The notes beneath the pieces were generated by a model, which saw only the letters and a program-made list of their open reading frames with translations, had not been told where the DNA came from and made no database searches. Of a DNA stretch of 64,000 nt, positions 8,153 through 17,227 are shown one piece after another. The DNA is from Flavobacterium phycosphaerae (GTDB taxonomy: Bacteria; Bacteroidota; Bacteroidia; Flavobacteriales; Flavobacteriaceae). Location: positions 1,022,501-1,086,500 of the forward strand of contig NZ_JAAATZ010000001.1 of the NCBI RefSeq assembly GCF_010119235.1. The letters run 5' to 3'. Both the position numbers and the translations under genes were made by a program. Numbering within the stretch: position 1 is the stretch's first letter; every line of letters starts with the position of its first letter.

Positions 8153-9640
8153 TTATTCTCTTTTTAATACATCCGCTATTTTACGGTCATTGGAAAGTCG
8201 GGGTAACTTGTTTTGCCCGCCCAATTTCCCTATTGATTTCATATACTCTTGGAAACCGTTTTTAACTACTTTGGTAATCACCACCGTTCGCAATACATTG
8301 CCCACAATCAAATCGTCGTAATACGTATTTTGTTGGCGCATGGCTTGGTCAATCTTCAAAGCAAAAGCGGCTAAATCGTCCGGTTCATTTTCAAATTCGA
8401 TGCACCATTCGTGATACGGTAAGCCTTCTTCAGGATTGATTTGCGGTGCCACTGTAAATTCGTTTACGCGGATAGCGGTTCCTTCCATAGCTTGTTGCAA
8501 AGCGCTTTCAACTTCTTTGCCGATAACGTGTTCGCCAAAAGCCGAAATGTAATGTTTAATCCTTCCTGAAACGATTACGCGATAGGGTTTCAGGCTGGTA
8601 AACTGAACGGTGTCGCCAATATTATATCCCCAAAGTCCGGCATTGGTAGAAAGAATTAAAACGTAATTGGTATGCAATTCAACCTCGCCTATAGTATATC
8701 GTTTCGGATTTTCCGTAAAAAATTCGTCAGCTTTGATAAACTCATAAAAAATACCCGAATTCAACAGCAACAACATCCCCTTTTCTTTTTGAGAATCCTG
8801 GTAAGCAAAAAACCCTTCCGAAGCCGGAAACAGCTCAATCGAATCTACTTTTCTTCCGATAAGGTTTTCAAATTTGGCACGGTACGGTTCATAATTCACG
8901 CCGCCATAAATGAATAAATTAAAATTCTTGAATATATCGCCAACGGGCTTATTGGCTTTTTGCTGCAACTTCTCAAAATACATTTGCACCCAACTCGGAA
9001 TGCCCGAAATGACGCTCATGTTTTCGTTGAACGTTTCTTCCACAATGGCATCTACTTTGGTTTCCCAATCTTCAATGCAATTGGTTTCCCAACTCGGCAT
9101 GCGATTTTTTTGCAAATATTTCGGAACAAAATGCGCTACAATTCCGGAAAGTCTTCCCAGTTTGATGCCGTTTTTTTCTTCTAAAACAGGACTCCCTTGC
9201 AGAAAAATCATTTTTCCGTCTACAAAATCAGCTTTGCCGGTTTCGTGTATATAGCCCAGAATAGCATTACGAGCCGCTTCAATATGAAAGGGCATGGATT
9301 CCTTAGTTAACGGAATGTATTTAGCTCCCGAAGTAGTCCCCGAGGTTTTCGCAAAATAAAGCGGTTTGCCTTTCCAAAGAATATCCGCTTCGCCTTTAAC
9401 TACACGGTCAACATAAGGACGCAAGGCTTCATAATCTCTTATCGGAACCTGCTTGGCAAAATCTTCGAACGTCTTGATTTCGGCAAAATGATGGTCTTTC
9501 CCAAACTGAGTTGTGGCTGCCGCCTGAATTAAATCCCTAAAAACCTTTTGCTGGGTTGCCACAGGATTTTGTGCCCACTTTTGAGTCTTTTTATGAATGC
9601 TTTGGGCAAATAATTTAGCGGCAATCGATTTTAGTGACAT
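8153..9640 (-). CDS. GH3 auxin-responsive-promoter family protein (acyl-adenylate/amido-synthetase superfamily)
   Basis: A 495-residue bacterial member of the GH3 family, whose plant members adenylate carboxylic acids and join them to amino acids; the bacterial substrate is not known. The ATP-binding P-loop-like motif KTSGTTSGAKYIPLT lies at about 108-122, and the acyl-adenylate motifs include ASEGFFAYQ and the later GYNIGDTVQF segment. The length matches the 490-510 residues typical of Bacteroidota GH3 proteins. Its start overlaps the end of the SdpI-like gene by one base, so the two are probably translationally coupled. Confidence 0.88.
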   Translation of the reverse strand: MSLKSIAAKLFAQSIHKKTQKWAQNPVATQQKVFRDLIQAAATTQFGKDHHFAEIKTFEDFAKQVPIRDYEALRPYVDRVVKGEADILWKGKPLYFAKTSGTTSGAKYIPLTKESMPFHIEAARNAILGYIHETGKADFVDGKMIFLQGSPVLEEKNGIKLGRLSGIVAHFVPKYLQKNRMPSWETNCIEDWETKVDAIVEETFNENMSVISGIPSWVQMYFEKLQQKANKPVGDIFKNFNLFIYGGVNYEPYRAKFENLIGRKVDSIELFPASEGFFAYQDSQKEKGMLLLLNSGIFYEFIKADEFFTENPKRYTIGEVELHTNYVLILSTNAGLWGYNIGDTVQFTSLKPYRVIVSGRIKHYISAFGEHVIGKEVESALQQAMEGTAIRVNEFTVAPQINPEEGLPYHEWCIEFENEPDDLAAFALKIDQAMRQQNTYYDDLIVGNVLRTVVITKVVKNGFQEYMKSIGKLGGQNKLPRLSNDRKIADVLKRE

Positions 9641-10008
9641 TATTCTTGGTTTGGAAAATTGGTTTTAATGGCTTTTTCAGTCGAAAAAAATAAGTAAATG
9701 ACACCCGCTATTATAAAAGCAATCCCAACGACCAGTTGTAAATCTACTTGCAGTTTTAAGAACACATTGATAAAAGAAACCAGCATCAAAAACACCGCTA
9801 CTTGAATCATCTTTATGCCCGAATATCGTTGGGCAAAATCCCAAACTTCTTGATTTTTCATTGAAGCAGTCGTTCGGTAACCGTATAAATCATTGATTTT
9901 CTTGGGTGGAAATTTCAACGTGATGGCTGCCGTAATCAAAAAAATGAAGCCCACTAAAAAGGAAATGAACAGTGTGTTTTCAATAAAATAAATGACGTAG
10001 GTTTCCAT
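9640..10008 (-). CDS. SdpI family membrane protein
   Basis: A 122-residue protein with three hydrophobic helices (about 12-32, 68-88, 92-112) and the cytoplasmic loop signature PPKKINDLYGYRTTASMKNQEVWDFA, characteristic of the SdpI/YhfL family. In Bacillus SdpI is an immunity and signalling protein, but most Bacteroidota homologues have no assigned role. It lies 2 bases after the M23 peptidase gene and overlaps the GH3 start, which places it in one minus-strand operon. Confidence 0.8.
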   Translation of the reverse strand: METYVIYFIENTLFISFLVGFIFLITAAITLKFPPKKINDLYGYRTTASMKNQEVWDFAQRYSGIKMIQVAVFLMLVSFINVFLKLQVDLQLVVGIAFIIAGVIYLFFSTEKAIKTNFPNQE

Positions 10009-10010
10009 AA

Positions 10011-10880
10011 TTATTCAAATTCAATAAAAATACTCGGGTCAATCGGGTAGCCGTCTTTCCATAATTCAAAATGCAAATGCACTCCGGTAGATTCTTGCCC
10101 GGTCGACCCTGCCAAAGCAATCACTTCTCCGGTTCTGACGGTATCGCCTTGAGCCACCGTTACCGAGGCCGCATGTTTATACACCGAAATAAAACCATTG
10201 TTGTGTCTGATGATAACCACGTTGCCGGTGTTAGGCGTCCAATCGGCAAAAATTACTGTCCCACTCAAAATAGATTTTATCGGAGTATTTTTGGCTAAAG
10301 CTATATCAACAGCATAATGTTTTTCCCTCGGGTTGAATTTATCGGTGACCATCCCTTTGACCGGTGGAAAAAGCACTACACTTACCTTTGGTTTTGCCTT
10401 TTCAAAAAGATTGTATTTGTCTTCTCGCGCCACTTCTTCGCGCAATTGTAAATCGGCTTTGGAAGGCTTCATGTCGTCCTCGGAAACCGGTTCGACCGTG
10501 GCGGCTGTTATCGAATCTTTACTAAATTTCGCATAATCTAAATCGCCGGTCAGTATCTTTTTGATAGAAGCAATATAGGCTTCGTTTTTCTTCAAGGCAT
10601 TGGATAAGGAGTCTGATTTCAAGGCCAATTCGGTGGCGTCTCTTTTTAATTTAGAGGAAGCATAGCCCGGAATATATTCGCGCAAAGGCGTAAAAGCAAT
10701 GATGTAAGTTGTGACAAAAATAATCAGTAAGGCGCCAATAGTGGCCACCACAAAGACATTCATTAAGGTCAAACGCAATGAAAAAACTTCGGCAAAAGTA
10801 TCCTCATTCAAAATAACCAAGCGGTTTTTTGTGAATAGTTTTTTCTTTAGAATTTTACGCTTGAGTCGTTTTTCCGACAT
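10011..10880 (-). CDS. M23 family metallopeptidase (membrane-anchored murein hydrolase)
   Basis: A 289-residue protein with a basic N-terminus and a single membrane anchor (about 38-62). A short coiled-coil region follows (about 75-115), then a C-terminal LytM/M23 zinc peptidase domain. The zinc ligands are visible in KHYAVDIA (His and Asp about 191-195) and in the HLHFELW motif near 270. It probably cuts or helps cut peptidoglycan cross-links during growth or division. It is divergent from tatA, with about 165 bases carrying a promoter element for each. Confidence 0.9.
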   Translation of the reverse strand: MSEKRLKRKILKKKLFTKNRLVILNEDTFAEVFSLRLTLMNVFVVATIGALLIIFVTTYIIAFTPLREYIPGYASSKLKRDATELALKSDSLSNALKKNEAYIASIKKILTGDLDYAKFSKDSITAATVEPVSEDDMKPSKADLQLREEVAREDKYNLFEKAKPKVSVVLFPPVKGMVTDKFNPREKHYAVDIALAKNTPIKSILSGTVIFADWTPNTGNVVIIRHNNGFISVYKHAASVTVAQGDTVRTGEVIALAGSTGQESTGVHLHFELWKDGYPIDPSIFIEFE

Positions 10881-10897
10881 GAGTACTGATTAGTTCA

Positions 10898-10905
10898 CAA
10901 ATATA
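10898..10905 (-). promoter_or_regulatory. -7 promoter element TATATTTG for the M23/SdpI/GH3 operon
   Basis: A perfect TATATTTG on the minus strand, 17 bases before the M23 peptidase start codon. A TTG further upstream has a spacer of about 24 bases, slightly longer than usual. Confidence 0.55.
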
Positions 10906-10995
10906 GAAAATAATGTTCGGTTGATTTTTCAATAGGATAACGAACTTTAACTATAAATATTGTGCTGAAAATAAAAACTATGTCTAATTTCTTTA

Positions 10996-11003
10996 TACAT
11001 TTG
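10996..11003 (+). promoter_or_regulatory. -7 promoter element TACATTTG for tatA
   Basis: A TAnnTTTG match on the plus strand, 43 bases upstream of the tatA start codon. No well-spaced -33 element is obvious. Confidence 0.45.
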
Positions 11004-11046
11004 TTGCCGATTAATACTAATTCGCGAAAGCACAAAATTATATATC

Positions 11047-11223
11047 ATGGGAAGTATGGGAATATCAGAATGGCTAGTAATATTGGTCGTTGTTTTATTA
11101 TTATTTGGTGGTAAAAAAATTCCGGAATTAATGAAAGGTCTTGGTACCGGAGTTAGAGAATTCAAGGAAGCTGCCAAAGGAGAGGATAAAACGCCTGAAA
11201 CTAAAAAAGAAGAAGAGAAATAA
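11047..11223 (+). CDS. tatA: Twin-arginine translocase subunit TatA/TatE
   Basis: A 58-residue protein. It has a short polar N-terminus, one membrane helix (about 8-21, [14 protein letters not shown]), the [13 protein letters not shown] hinge and amphipathic helix, and a charged Lys/Glu tail. This is the complete TatA/TatE architecture: it oligomerises to form the translocation pore for folded twin-arginine substrates. tatC is not nearby, which is common in Bacteroidota. A good intrinsic terminator begins 22 bases after the stop, so it is probably monocistronic. Confidence 0.92.
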   Translation: MGSMGISEWLVILVVVLLLFGGKKIPELMKGLGTGVREFKEAAKGEDKTPETKKEEEK

Positions 11224-11245
11224 TAATATTATTTATTCAACAATT

Positions 11246-11279
11246 GCCCCGTATTCCTTAAAATACGGGGCTTTTTTTT
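11246..11279 (+). terminator. Rho-independent terminator after tatA
   Basis: A 10-bp GC-rich stem (GCCCCGTATT pairing with AATACGGGGC), a 6-base loop and an eight-T run. Confidence 0.9.
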
Positions 11280-11282
11280 GGG

Positions 11283-11636
11283 TTATTCCGACTCAGGAGT
11301 GCCTTTGAGTACACGGTATAATTCTTCAATTTTTTCCAAAGGCAAATTATGGAGCAATTGGTTCACTTCCGTACCGGTTTCCGTTTTGGTTAGGCTGTGC
11401 AGCGCATGATCGGGAAGGACCATTTTACCTTTTTCAGGAATGTAGGTCAGCAAATCATTGGGCGTACAATTCAAATCCCGGCAAAGCATTTCCAGCTTTT
11501 TCATCGACAGCGAATTCAGGTTATTGCGCAACAAATCATAAGTATAACTTGGCGAATGTCCCCGTTCAATAAAAAACTGATTGGGTTCGGTGATTCCTTT
11601 CATCTTCAAAATTCGAGTAATGTTTAATCGTATCAT
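11283..11636 (-). CDS. Small XRE/Cro-type helix-turn-helix regulator
   Basis: A 117-residue protein. Residues 1-65 form a divergent Cro/C1-type HTH: MIRLNITRILKMKGI, then HSPSYTYDLLRNN as recognition helix region and LEMLCRDLNCTPNDLLTY as the typical closing helix. A short linker leads to a C-terminal helix (LPLEKIEELYRVL). A paralogue with the same layout lies at 39566, where the matching C-terminal helix is displaced into another frame. The target genes are unknown; autoregulation is plausible for this family but not shown. Confidence 0.78.
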   Translation of the reverse strand: MIRLNITRILKMKGITEPNQFFIERGHSPSYTYDLLRNNLNSLSMKKLEMLCRDLNCTPNDLLTYIPEKGKMVLPDHALHSLTKTETGTEVNQLLHNLPLEKIEELYRVLKGTPESE

Positions 11637-11946
11637 AGCTAACAGTTTTAAAATGACAGTACTACTCCATTCTCTTCAAATAAAGTGCCAAACCTTGTTA
11701 GTCAAGTGAATAAAGCCTTGGAATAGGCTTCCGTGCGTTAGGTTTAATCTACTGACGCCTTAGCTACGGCTACGGAGAGTTTAGTTTAACCTACTAAGGG
11801 TTTAGATTAATTTACTAAGCATTAAACTGAAGCTTCTGTGCATGCAATAGCAACTACGGTCGGTTAAGATGAACCGACGGAAGGCTAGAAACCCTCAACG
11901 GAGGGCTTTTCGAGGGGTAAAATGGTAAGATGGACGCTTTTTTCGG
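11637..11946. other. 310-base gene-free region with several stable hairpins
   Basis: No credible coding sequence on either strand. It is noticeably less AT-rich than other gaps and holds several inverted repeats. One is AGCCT/AGGCT around 11715-11731. Another is GTCGGTT/AACCGAC with a 6-base loop (11859-11878). A third is CCCTC/GAGGG with an AACG loop followed by CTTTT (11892-11909), which resembles a plus-strand terminator. Repeats of a TTTAATCTACT-like motif occur around 11750-11820. It could be a small structured RNA or a decayed mobile element; neither is proven. Confidence 0.4.
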
Positions 11947-14069
11947 CTAAAAAACCATCGTCAACTGGATGCGTTTGCGGTCTTCATCTACCTCCACCAC
12001 TTTTACCTGCACGTGTTGGTGTAATTTGACCACTTCATTCACATCGGACACAAAACCTTCTTTGAGTTGGGAAATGTGTACCAATCCGCTTTCTTTAATA
12101 CCAATATCGACAAAGCAACCGAAGGCCGTAATGTTGTTCACAATTCCCGGCAAAATCATGCCGCTGCGCACGTCTTTAATCGATTTGACATTGGCATCAA
12201 ATTCAAATATTTTGGCAGCTTTTCTTGGGTCGAGTCCCGGTTTTTCAAGTTCTTTCAGGATGTCTTTAATTCCTAATATCCCCACATCAGAAGTGATGTA
12301 AAGCTCGGGTTTGATTAAACTGATTTTTTCTTTTTTACCTATGAGTTCGGCAGTTTTTAAGCCCAAATCCTTAGCCATTTTTTCCACTATCGGATAAGCT
12401 TCGGGGTGCACGGCCGAATTGTCTAACGGATTTTTTCCGTCTTTAATACGGATAAATGCCGCGGCTTGTTGATAGGCTTTGTCACCCAAACGCGGTACTT
12501 TTTTCAATTGCTTTCTATCTTCAAAAGGCCCATTTTCAGAACGGAAAGCTACGATGTTTTCGGCCATTTTTTCGCCTATCCCCGACACATAACTCAACAA
12601 CGATTTACTGGCTGTGTTGATGTTGATGCCTACCGAGTTCACGCAGCGCACTACCACGGTATCGAGTTCTTCTTTCAGTTTGGTTTGGTCTACATCGTGT
12701 TGGTATTGCCCCACTCCTATCGACTTAGCGTCAATTTTTACCAGCTCCGCCAACGGGTCAGAAAGGCGTCTTCCGATGGATACCGAACCACGAACGGTTA
12801 CGTCAAAATTCGGGAATTCATCTCTGGCAATTTTACTGGCGGAATACACCGAGGCTCCGGCTTCGGAAACCACAAACACCTGTACCGGTTTGTCAAACGC
12901 GATTTTTTGATGAAAAATTCGGTTTCCCTGGAGGCGGTTCCGTTACCAATAGAAATCGCTTCAATGTTATAGGCATTCACCATCGATTTGATTTTCTTCA
13001 TCGCCATGGCCGTTTCGTTTTGCGGCTGGTGCGGATAGATGGTTTCATTATACAACAAATCACCTTTTTCATCCAAGCATACAATTTTACAACCACTACG
13101 ATAGCCCGGGTCGATGGCCAAAATTCTTTTCTCTCCCAACGGCGGTGCTAACAAAAGTTGTCCCAAATTGCCGGCAAACACCTCTATGGCTTTGGCGTCG
13201 GCTTTGGCTTTAGCCTCTTGCAGGGTTTCGTTGGAAATGGCCGGTTCTAGCAAACGCTTGTAACTGTCCTTAATGGCCAAACGCAATTGGTCGGCCGTTT
13301 CTCTATTGTTTTTAATCGTGTTGTTTTCGATGAATTCGAGGGCTTCTTCGTTTTCAATGTCCACATTTAACTTGACAAATCCTTCGGCTTCGGCGCGCAA
13401 CATGGCTAACAATCGGTGCGAAGGCGCTTTGGAAATGGGTTCCGCCCATTCAAAATATTGGGCAAATTTTTGGGCGGCTTCGTCGTCTTTTTTGGTTTTT
13501 ACCACTTTGGTTTCCACTACGGCTTTGCGCTGAAACATACGTCTCAAATTTTTACGGATGTAGATATTTTCGTTAATCCATTCGGCAATAATATCTCGGG
13601 CGCCTTGCAGTGCATCATCTTCATTAGGTACTTTGGCATTCAAATATTTAGAAGCTATAAACTCAATGTCATCACTGTTTTGTGCCATGATGATTTTGGC
13701 CAAGGGCTCTAAACCGTTTTCACGAGCCACATCGGCGCGGGTTTTTTTCTTCTTTTTATAAGGCAAATACAAATCCTCAATCTCCTGCAGGTCGAAACTG
13801 TTTTCGATTTTGCTTTTCAGTTCCGCCGTCAACTGCCCTTGCTCTTCTATCGATTTCAACACGCTGTCTTTTCGCTTTACAATGTCGTCGTATTGCTTGG
13901 AGAGTTTGGCAATGTTTTCAATCACCACCTCATCCAGGTTTCCGGTTTGGTCTTTTCGGTAACGCGAAATAAAAGGGATGGTGCAATCTTCAGAAAGCAA
14001 TTTCAGGGTTGCTTCTATGCTTTTGGGCGAAGCCGTAACTTGACTTTGGATAAATTGTATGCTGGTCAT
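11947..14069 (-). pseudogene. tex: Tex family S1 RNA-binding transcription accessory protein, frameshifted
   Basis: Two overlapping frames together give a complete Tex (YhgF) protein of about 707 residues. The N-terminal part (12798-14069) carries the Tex N-domain and the YqgF-like RNase H fold (ILAIDPGYRSGCKI). The C-terminal part (11947-12879) has the helix-hairpin-helix region (SYVSGIGEKMAENIV) and an S1 RNA-binding domain (FGCFVDIGIKESGLVHISQL). The break is right after EFFIKK in a run of six T on the plus strand (12903-12908). One extra base restores the expected KKIAFDKPVQVFVVSEAG continuation. Every other part is intact, so this is a sequencing error or a very recent or tolerated mutation rather than decay. 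Confidence 0.9.
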
Positions 14070-14078
14070 TTTAAGAAT

Positions 14079-14900
14079 TTATTTTTGAATTTGGTAGAAG
14101 GCTTTACCGAGGTTTTCAATCACATCGGTAATCAACATGCTTTCGGGACTTTGAGTTTCAAGGGTAATATCAGCGGCCAAGCCGTGAAGATAAACTCCGA
14201 GTATTGCTGCGTTTATTGGCTGATAGCCTTGGGCTAAAAATGCGGTAAGTATTCCGGTCAATGCATCGCCGGAGCCTCCTTTGGCTAAACCCGAGTTGCC
14301 GGTGGTGTTTTCAAAAGAAGCGGTACCGTCGGTAATAAATGTTTTGTGTCCTTTTAAAACGATAATGCACTGGTGTTGGATGGCTTGGCTGATTGCCGTT
14401 TGTCGTCTTGCTGCTTCCGAGTCATGATTCCCGAACAATCTGTCAAACTCTTTTGCGTGCGGTGTCAGGATTGCCTTTGCCGAAAGTTTAGCCATCAGTT
14501 TGGAGTTGTTAGCCAAAATGGTCAGGGCATCGGCATCAAAAACTATCGGTTTATTAACCGTATCGATTAAAATTTCCAGTTTGCGTTCCGCTTGAGTATC
14601 TGTTCCTAAACCCGGTCCGATAGCCATGGCATTGTATTTTTCCCAATGGTTTTTTTCTTCTCTGAACTCAATCATTGCTTCCGGCACTGAGGAGAAAACT
14701 GTGGTTCGTTCTTTTTTCGGGATGTTGATAGTCACCAAACCGGCTCCGGCGCGAAGCGCCGATTTTGCGGCAATAATCGCGGCACCCATTTTAGATTTGC
14801 TTCCGGCTATAATCAAAGCGTGTCCATGATGGCCTTTATGGGATTCGGGCCCTCGTTTTTTGAAAATATTTTGGATGCTATGTAAATCGATGCTGATCAT
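14079..14900 (-). CDS. nnrD: ADP/ATP-dependent (S)-NAD(P)H-hydrate dehydratase
   Basis: A 273-residue ribokinase-like enzyme that repairs hydrated NADH or NADPH. Characteristic motifs are KGHHGHALIIAGSK near the N-terminus, AIGPGLGTD (about 92-100), VFDADAL, and the ATP/active-site loop GNSGLAKGGSGDALTG (about 212-227). Only the C-terminal (dehydratase) half of the bifunctional YjeF/Nnr architecture is present; no epimerase domain is fused here. It lies between tex and the CDF transporter, 1 base from the latter. Confidence 0.88.
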   Translation of the reverse strand: MISIDLHSIQNIFKKRGPESHKGHHGHALIIAGSKSKMGAAIIAAKSALRAGAGLVTINIPKKERTTVFSSVPEAMIEFREEKNHWEKYNAMAIGPGLGTDTQAERKLEILIDTVNKPIVFDADALTILANNSKLMAKLSAKAILTPHAKEFDRLFGNHDSEAARRQTAISQAIQHQCIIVLKGHKTFITDGTASFENTTGNSGLAKGGSGDALTGILTAFLAQGYQPINAAILGVYLHGLAADITLETQSPESMLITDVIENLGKAFYQIQK

Positions 14901-14901
14901 G

Positions 14902-15813
14902 TTAATCTTGAACGATGAAATCTTTAGTGTCTTCTTCCTTATTGTATTCGGGTTGAATATTGATGTGGTTGATATGGAATTTTTCGAAAAGCACCGTTTC
15001 TACTTGATGTAGCAATTCGTTGAACTCGCTCATTTTAATATCTTCCGAACAATCGAGGTGGGCTTCCAGATGCAGTTCTTCGTCATTGAGATGCCACACA
15101 TGAATGTGGTGCAGTTTTCCCACGCCCGGAATTTTGTGTACTTCGCGAACCAGCTCTTTGATATCAATAAAATCGGGGGTAAACAACATCAGCATTTTGG
15201 TGGATTCTACTAATAATTTACCGCCTACTACTATTAAATAAATGGCTATGGCTATCGTCATGACGCTATCTACCCAATACCAGCCATAAAATTTCATTAA
15301 CAATCCACCCACTAAAACCGCTACCGAAGCCAACATATCGGTAAGCAAATGCAGGTAAGCCGATTTCATATTGATGCTGTGTTTGGCATCATTTTGCAAT
15401 AACAAAACCGATAGTCCGTTGACCACTATGCCCAACAGTGCCAACCAAATCACCAATCCGGATTGGATAGGATGCGGATTGAAAAACCTTTCGATTGCGC
15501 CATAAATCAAAATAAAAGCTACAATCACTAAAGTCGCAGCATTGACAAAAGCGGCAATCAGTTCGGCTCTTTTGAAACCAAACGTATTGTTTATAGAGGC
15601 TTTTCTTCGGGATAGTTTATGGGCAATTAAACTAAAAACCAAGGACAGGACATCGGAAAAATTGTGAAGGGCATCAGATAACAAGGCTAAACTGCCTGAG
15701 ACAATACCACCGACCACCTGGGCGATGGTGATTAACAAATTCAGTAAAATGGAATAGATTAAATTCTTCCCTTGTACTTCATGTTTGTGAATGTGAACGT
15801 GATTATGCCCCAT
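14902..15813 (-). CDS. Cation diffusion facilitator family transporter (CzcD-like)
   Basis: A 303-residue inner-membrane metal/proton antiporter. A His-rich N-terminus (MGHNHVHIHKH) is followed by six membrane helices. The metal-site motifs are DALHNFSD in helix II and HLLTD in helix V, and a cytoplasmic C-terminal domain (about 210-290) has the usual HHIHVWHL segment. These features match zinc/cobalt/cadmium-type CDF proteins. It sits 3 bases after rpiB, probably in the same transcript. Confidence 0.92.
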   Translation of the reverse strand: MGHNHVHIHKHEVQGKNLIYSILLNLLITIAQVVGGIVSGSLALLSDALHNFSDVLSLVFSLIAHKLSRRKASINNTFGFKRAELIAAFVNAATLVIVAFILIYGAIERFFNPHPIQSGLVIWLALLGIVVNGLSVLLLQNDAKHSINMKSAYLHLLTDMLASVAVLVGGLLMKFYGWYWVDSVMTIAIAIYLIVVGGKLLVESTKMLMLFTPDFIDIKELVREVHKIPGVGKLHHIHVWHLNDEELHLEAHLDCSEDIKMSEFNELLHQVETVLFEKFHINHINIQPEYNKEEDTKDFIVQD

Positions 15814-15816
15814 AAT

Positions 15817-16248
15817 TTATTGACAGGCAATTTTATTGACACGGTTAGCATGTCTTCCGCCTTCGAAGGAAGTGGTTAGGAATGCATCAACCATGTCTAC
15901 GGCTTGTTGTATAGAAGTAAATCGTGCCGGGATACTGATAATATTAGCATCATTGTGTTGGCGTGCCAAAGTAGCGATTTCTTTGGTCCAGCATAAAGCC
16001 GAACGAATTCCTTGATGTTTATTAACTGTCATATTGATGCCGTTTCCGGAACCGCAAATCACTATACCAAAATCGGCTTTCCCGGTTTCTACATCAGTCG
16101 CAACCGGATGACCAAAATCGGGATAATCAACACTGTCAAAAGTATCGGTTCCGTGATTCAATACTTGATGGCCTTTTTGTTCTAAAAAGGTTACTATAGC
16201 TTTTTTATAATCGGGTCCGGCGTGATCGTTTCCAATAGAGATTTTCAT
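15817..16248 (-). CDS. rpiB: Ribose 5-phosphate isomerase B
   Basis: A 143-residue enzyme interconverting ribulose-5-P and ribose-5-P. Hallmarks are ISIGNDHAGPDYK at the N-terminus, DYPDFG, the active-site loop VICGSGNGINMTVNKH, and RHANRVNKI near the C-terminus. ATG 16248 is chosen over an upstream in-frame ATG at 16275 because it starts exactly at the conserved MKISIGNDHAG. It is the first gene left of the 630-base AT-rich gap and is transcribed away from it. Confidence 0.93.
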   Translation of the reverse strand: MKISIGNDHAGPDYKKAIVTFLEQKGHQVLNHGTDTFDSVDYPDFGHPVATDVETGKADFGIVICGSGNGINMTVNKHQGIRSALCWTKEIATLARQHNDANIISIPARFTSIQQAVDMVDAFLTTSFEGGRHANRVNKIACQ

Positions 16249-16882
16249 AGGGTTGTATTTGTAGTTAAGGCACAAATTTACGGAAAGTATCAGTTGAATT
16301 TTTACTTTGTTGTAACTACTTGATTTTTAAAAGCTAATGATTTAGCCTAAATGAATATATTTATAAGTAGTTGAAAATCATTGGTTTTTATTCAATATAA
16401 ATGTTAAAATTATGTAATGTTAATAGCATTTTGCAAATCATTGATAATCAGTTAACTTTAAATTAACATGAATTGTTAACAACTTTGGATAGAAAATTAG
16501 AAGTTTTTTGAGGTTGTATGGTCTTTTTTTCTAATCAAAAACCGGAATGAGAAAATCAAATTTAGTTTGCTCTTTTTTTGGAAATTTTATCAGCATAAAA
16601 AAACAGGTTTTCAACAATAATTAACAGCTAAACTTATCAAATATTCCACTGTTTTTTTACATGTTAACAACTGTTGATAAAGCTTAAATTTTTGCTCATT
16701 TTAAGACTTTTAGAAAGCGATAATATTGTTAATTTCTCTGTATAAGTTTAGATAACTTTTAAAGTACTATGATTTCGAAAAAGTTATTGTAACAATTAAC
16801 ACGCTATAATAACCATCATAAAATTTAAATTTTTTAAAATTCTTTTTTGTTGTTTTTAATTAGTGTTGAAAACTTTGAAGAG
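16249..16882. other. 634-base very AT-rich gene-free region; candidate replication origin
   Basis: No supportable gene. The stretch is extremely AT-rich. It contains a one-mismatch DnaA box (TTATCAACA on the minus strand, 16672-16680) plus weaker TTATCA-type 9-mers at 16439-16447 (minus), 16587-16595 and 16634-16642 (plus). Several GTTAACA/GTTAAC motifs lie nearby (for example around 16450-16480 and 16661-16670). Genes to the left are transcribed leftwards, and rnr and its followers to the right go rightwards, as expected around an origin. Two parS-like sites lie 15-17 kb away. No dnaA or dnaN gene is adjacent. Confidence 0.45.
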
Positions 16883-17116
16883 TTAAACAATTTTTAAATT
16901 GTTGTTTAAGTCATCTAAAATTTGTTGTACAGTTTCTATATCGTTGGGATGTATTTTTAATTGGATGCCGCCATAGGCTATACTTGCCAACGGATCAGTT
17001 GAAACTAAGTTTTCGTTTTGAAATAAATGAGGAATGCCTTCCCTTTCTAAAATAGTTTTTAAAACCATGATTTCATGAGGAAAATTAAAAGTGGCTACAG
17101 TTATAAACTCAGTCAT
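16883..17116 (-). CDS. DUF2007 domain protein
   Basis: A 77-residue small protein. The segment starting MTEFITVATFNFPHEIMVLK and continuing ILEREGIPHLFQNENL matches the DUF2007 fold (putative signal-transducing protein domain), which has a ferredoxin-like layout ending with a helix (IETVQQILDDL). ATG 17116 is chosen over 17167, because the extra 17 residues do not belong to the family. It is the one minus-strand gene between the AT-rich gap and rnr. Confidence 0.75.
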   Translation of the reverse strand: MTEFITVATFNFPHEIMVLKTILEREGIPHLFQNENLVSTDPLASIAYGGIQLKIHPNDIETVQQILDDLNNNLKIV

Positions 17117-17164
17117 TAATGAAGTTTTTATAAAGATAGTGAATGTTAGATTTATATTAAAACT

Positions 17165-17192
17165 CATAACTTATAACTCATAACTTATAACT
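17165..17192. repeat. 14-bp direct repeat (CATAACTTATAACT x2)
   Basis: Two perfect adjacent copies lie in the divergent gap between the DUF2007 gene and rnr. Each unit itself contains two near copies of ATAACT, so the array has a 7-bp sub-period. Confidence 0.9.
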
Positions 17193-17227
17193 ATTTCGTA
17201 ATTTTCAGCATTAATTGAAAAGATACA

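Noticed and set aside
8672..9254. Plus-strand open frames within the GH3 gene
   Set aside because: They are shadow frames opposite a well-supported minus-strand gene, with no family similarity.
9640..10008. A bacteriocin immunity system based on SdpI
   Set aside because: No SdpC-like toxin or regulatory partner is nearby; the gene sits in a cell-wall-related operon.
10947..11177. A 76-codon minus-strand frame opposite tatA
   Set aside because: It overlaps a complete tatA and has no recognisable features of its own.
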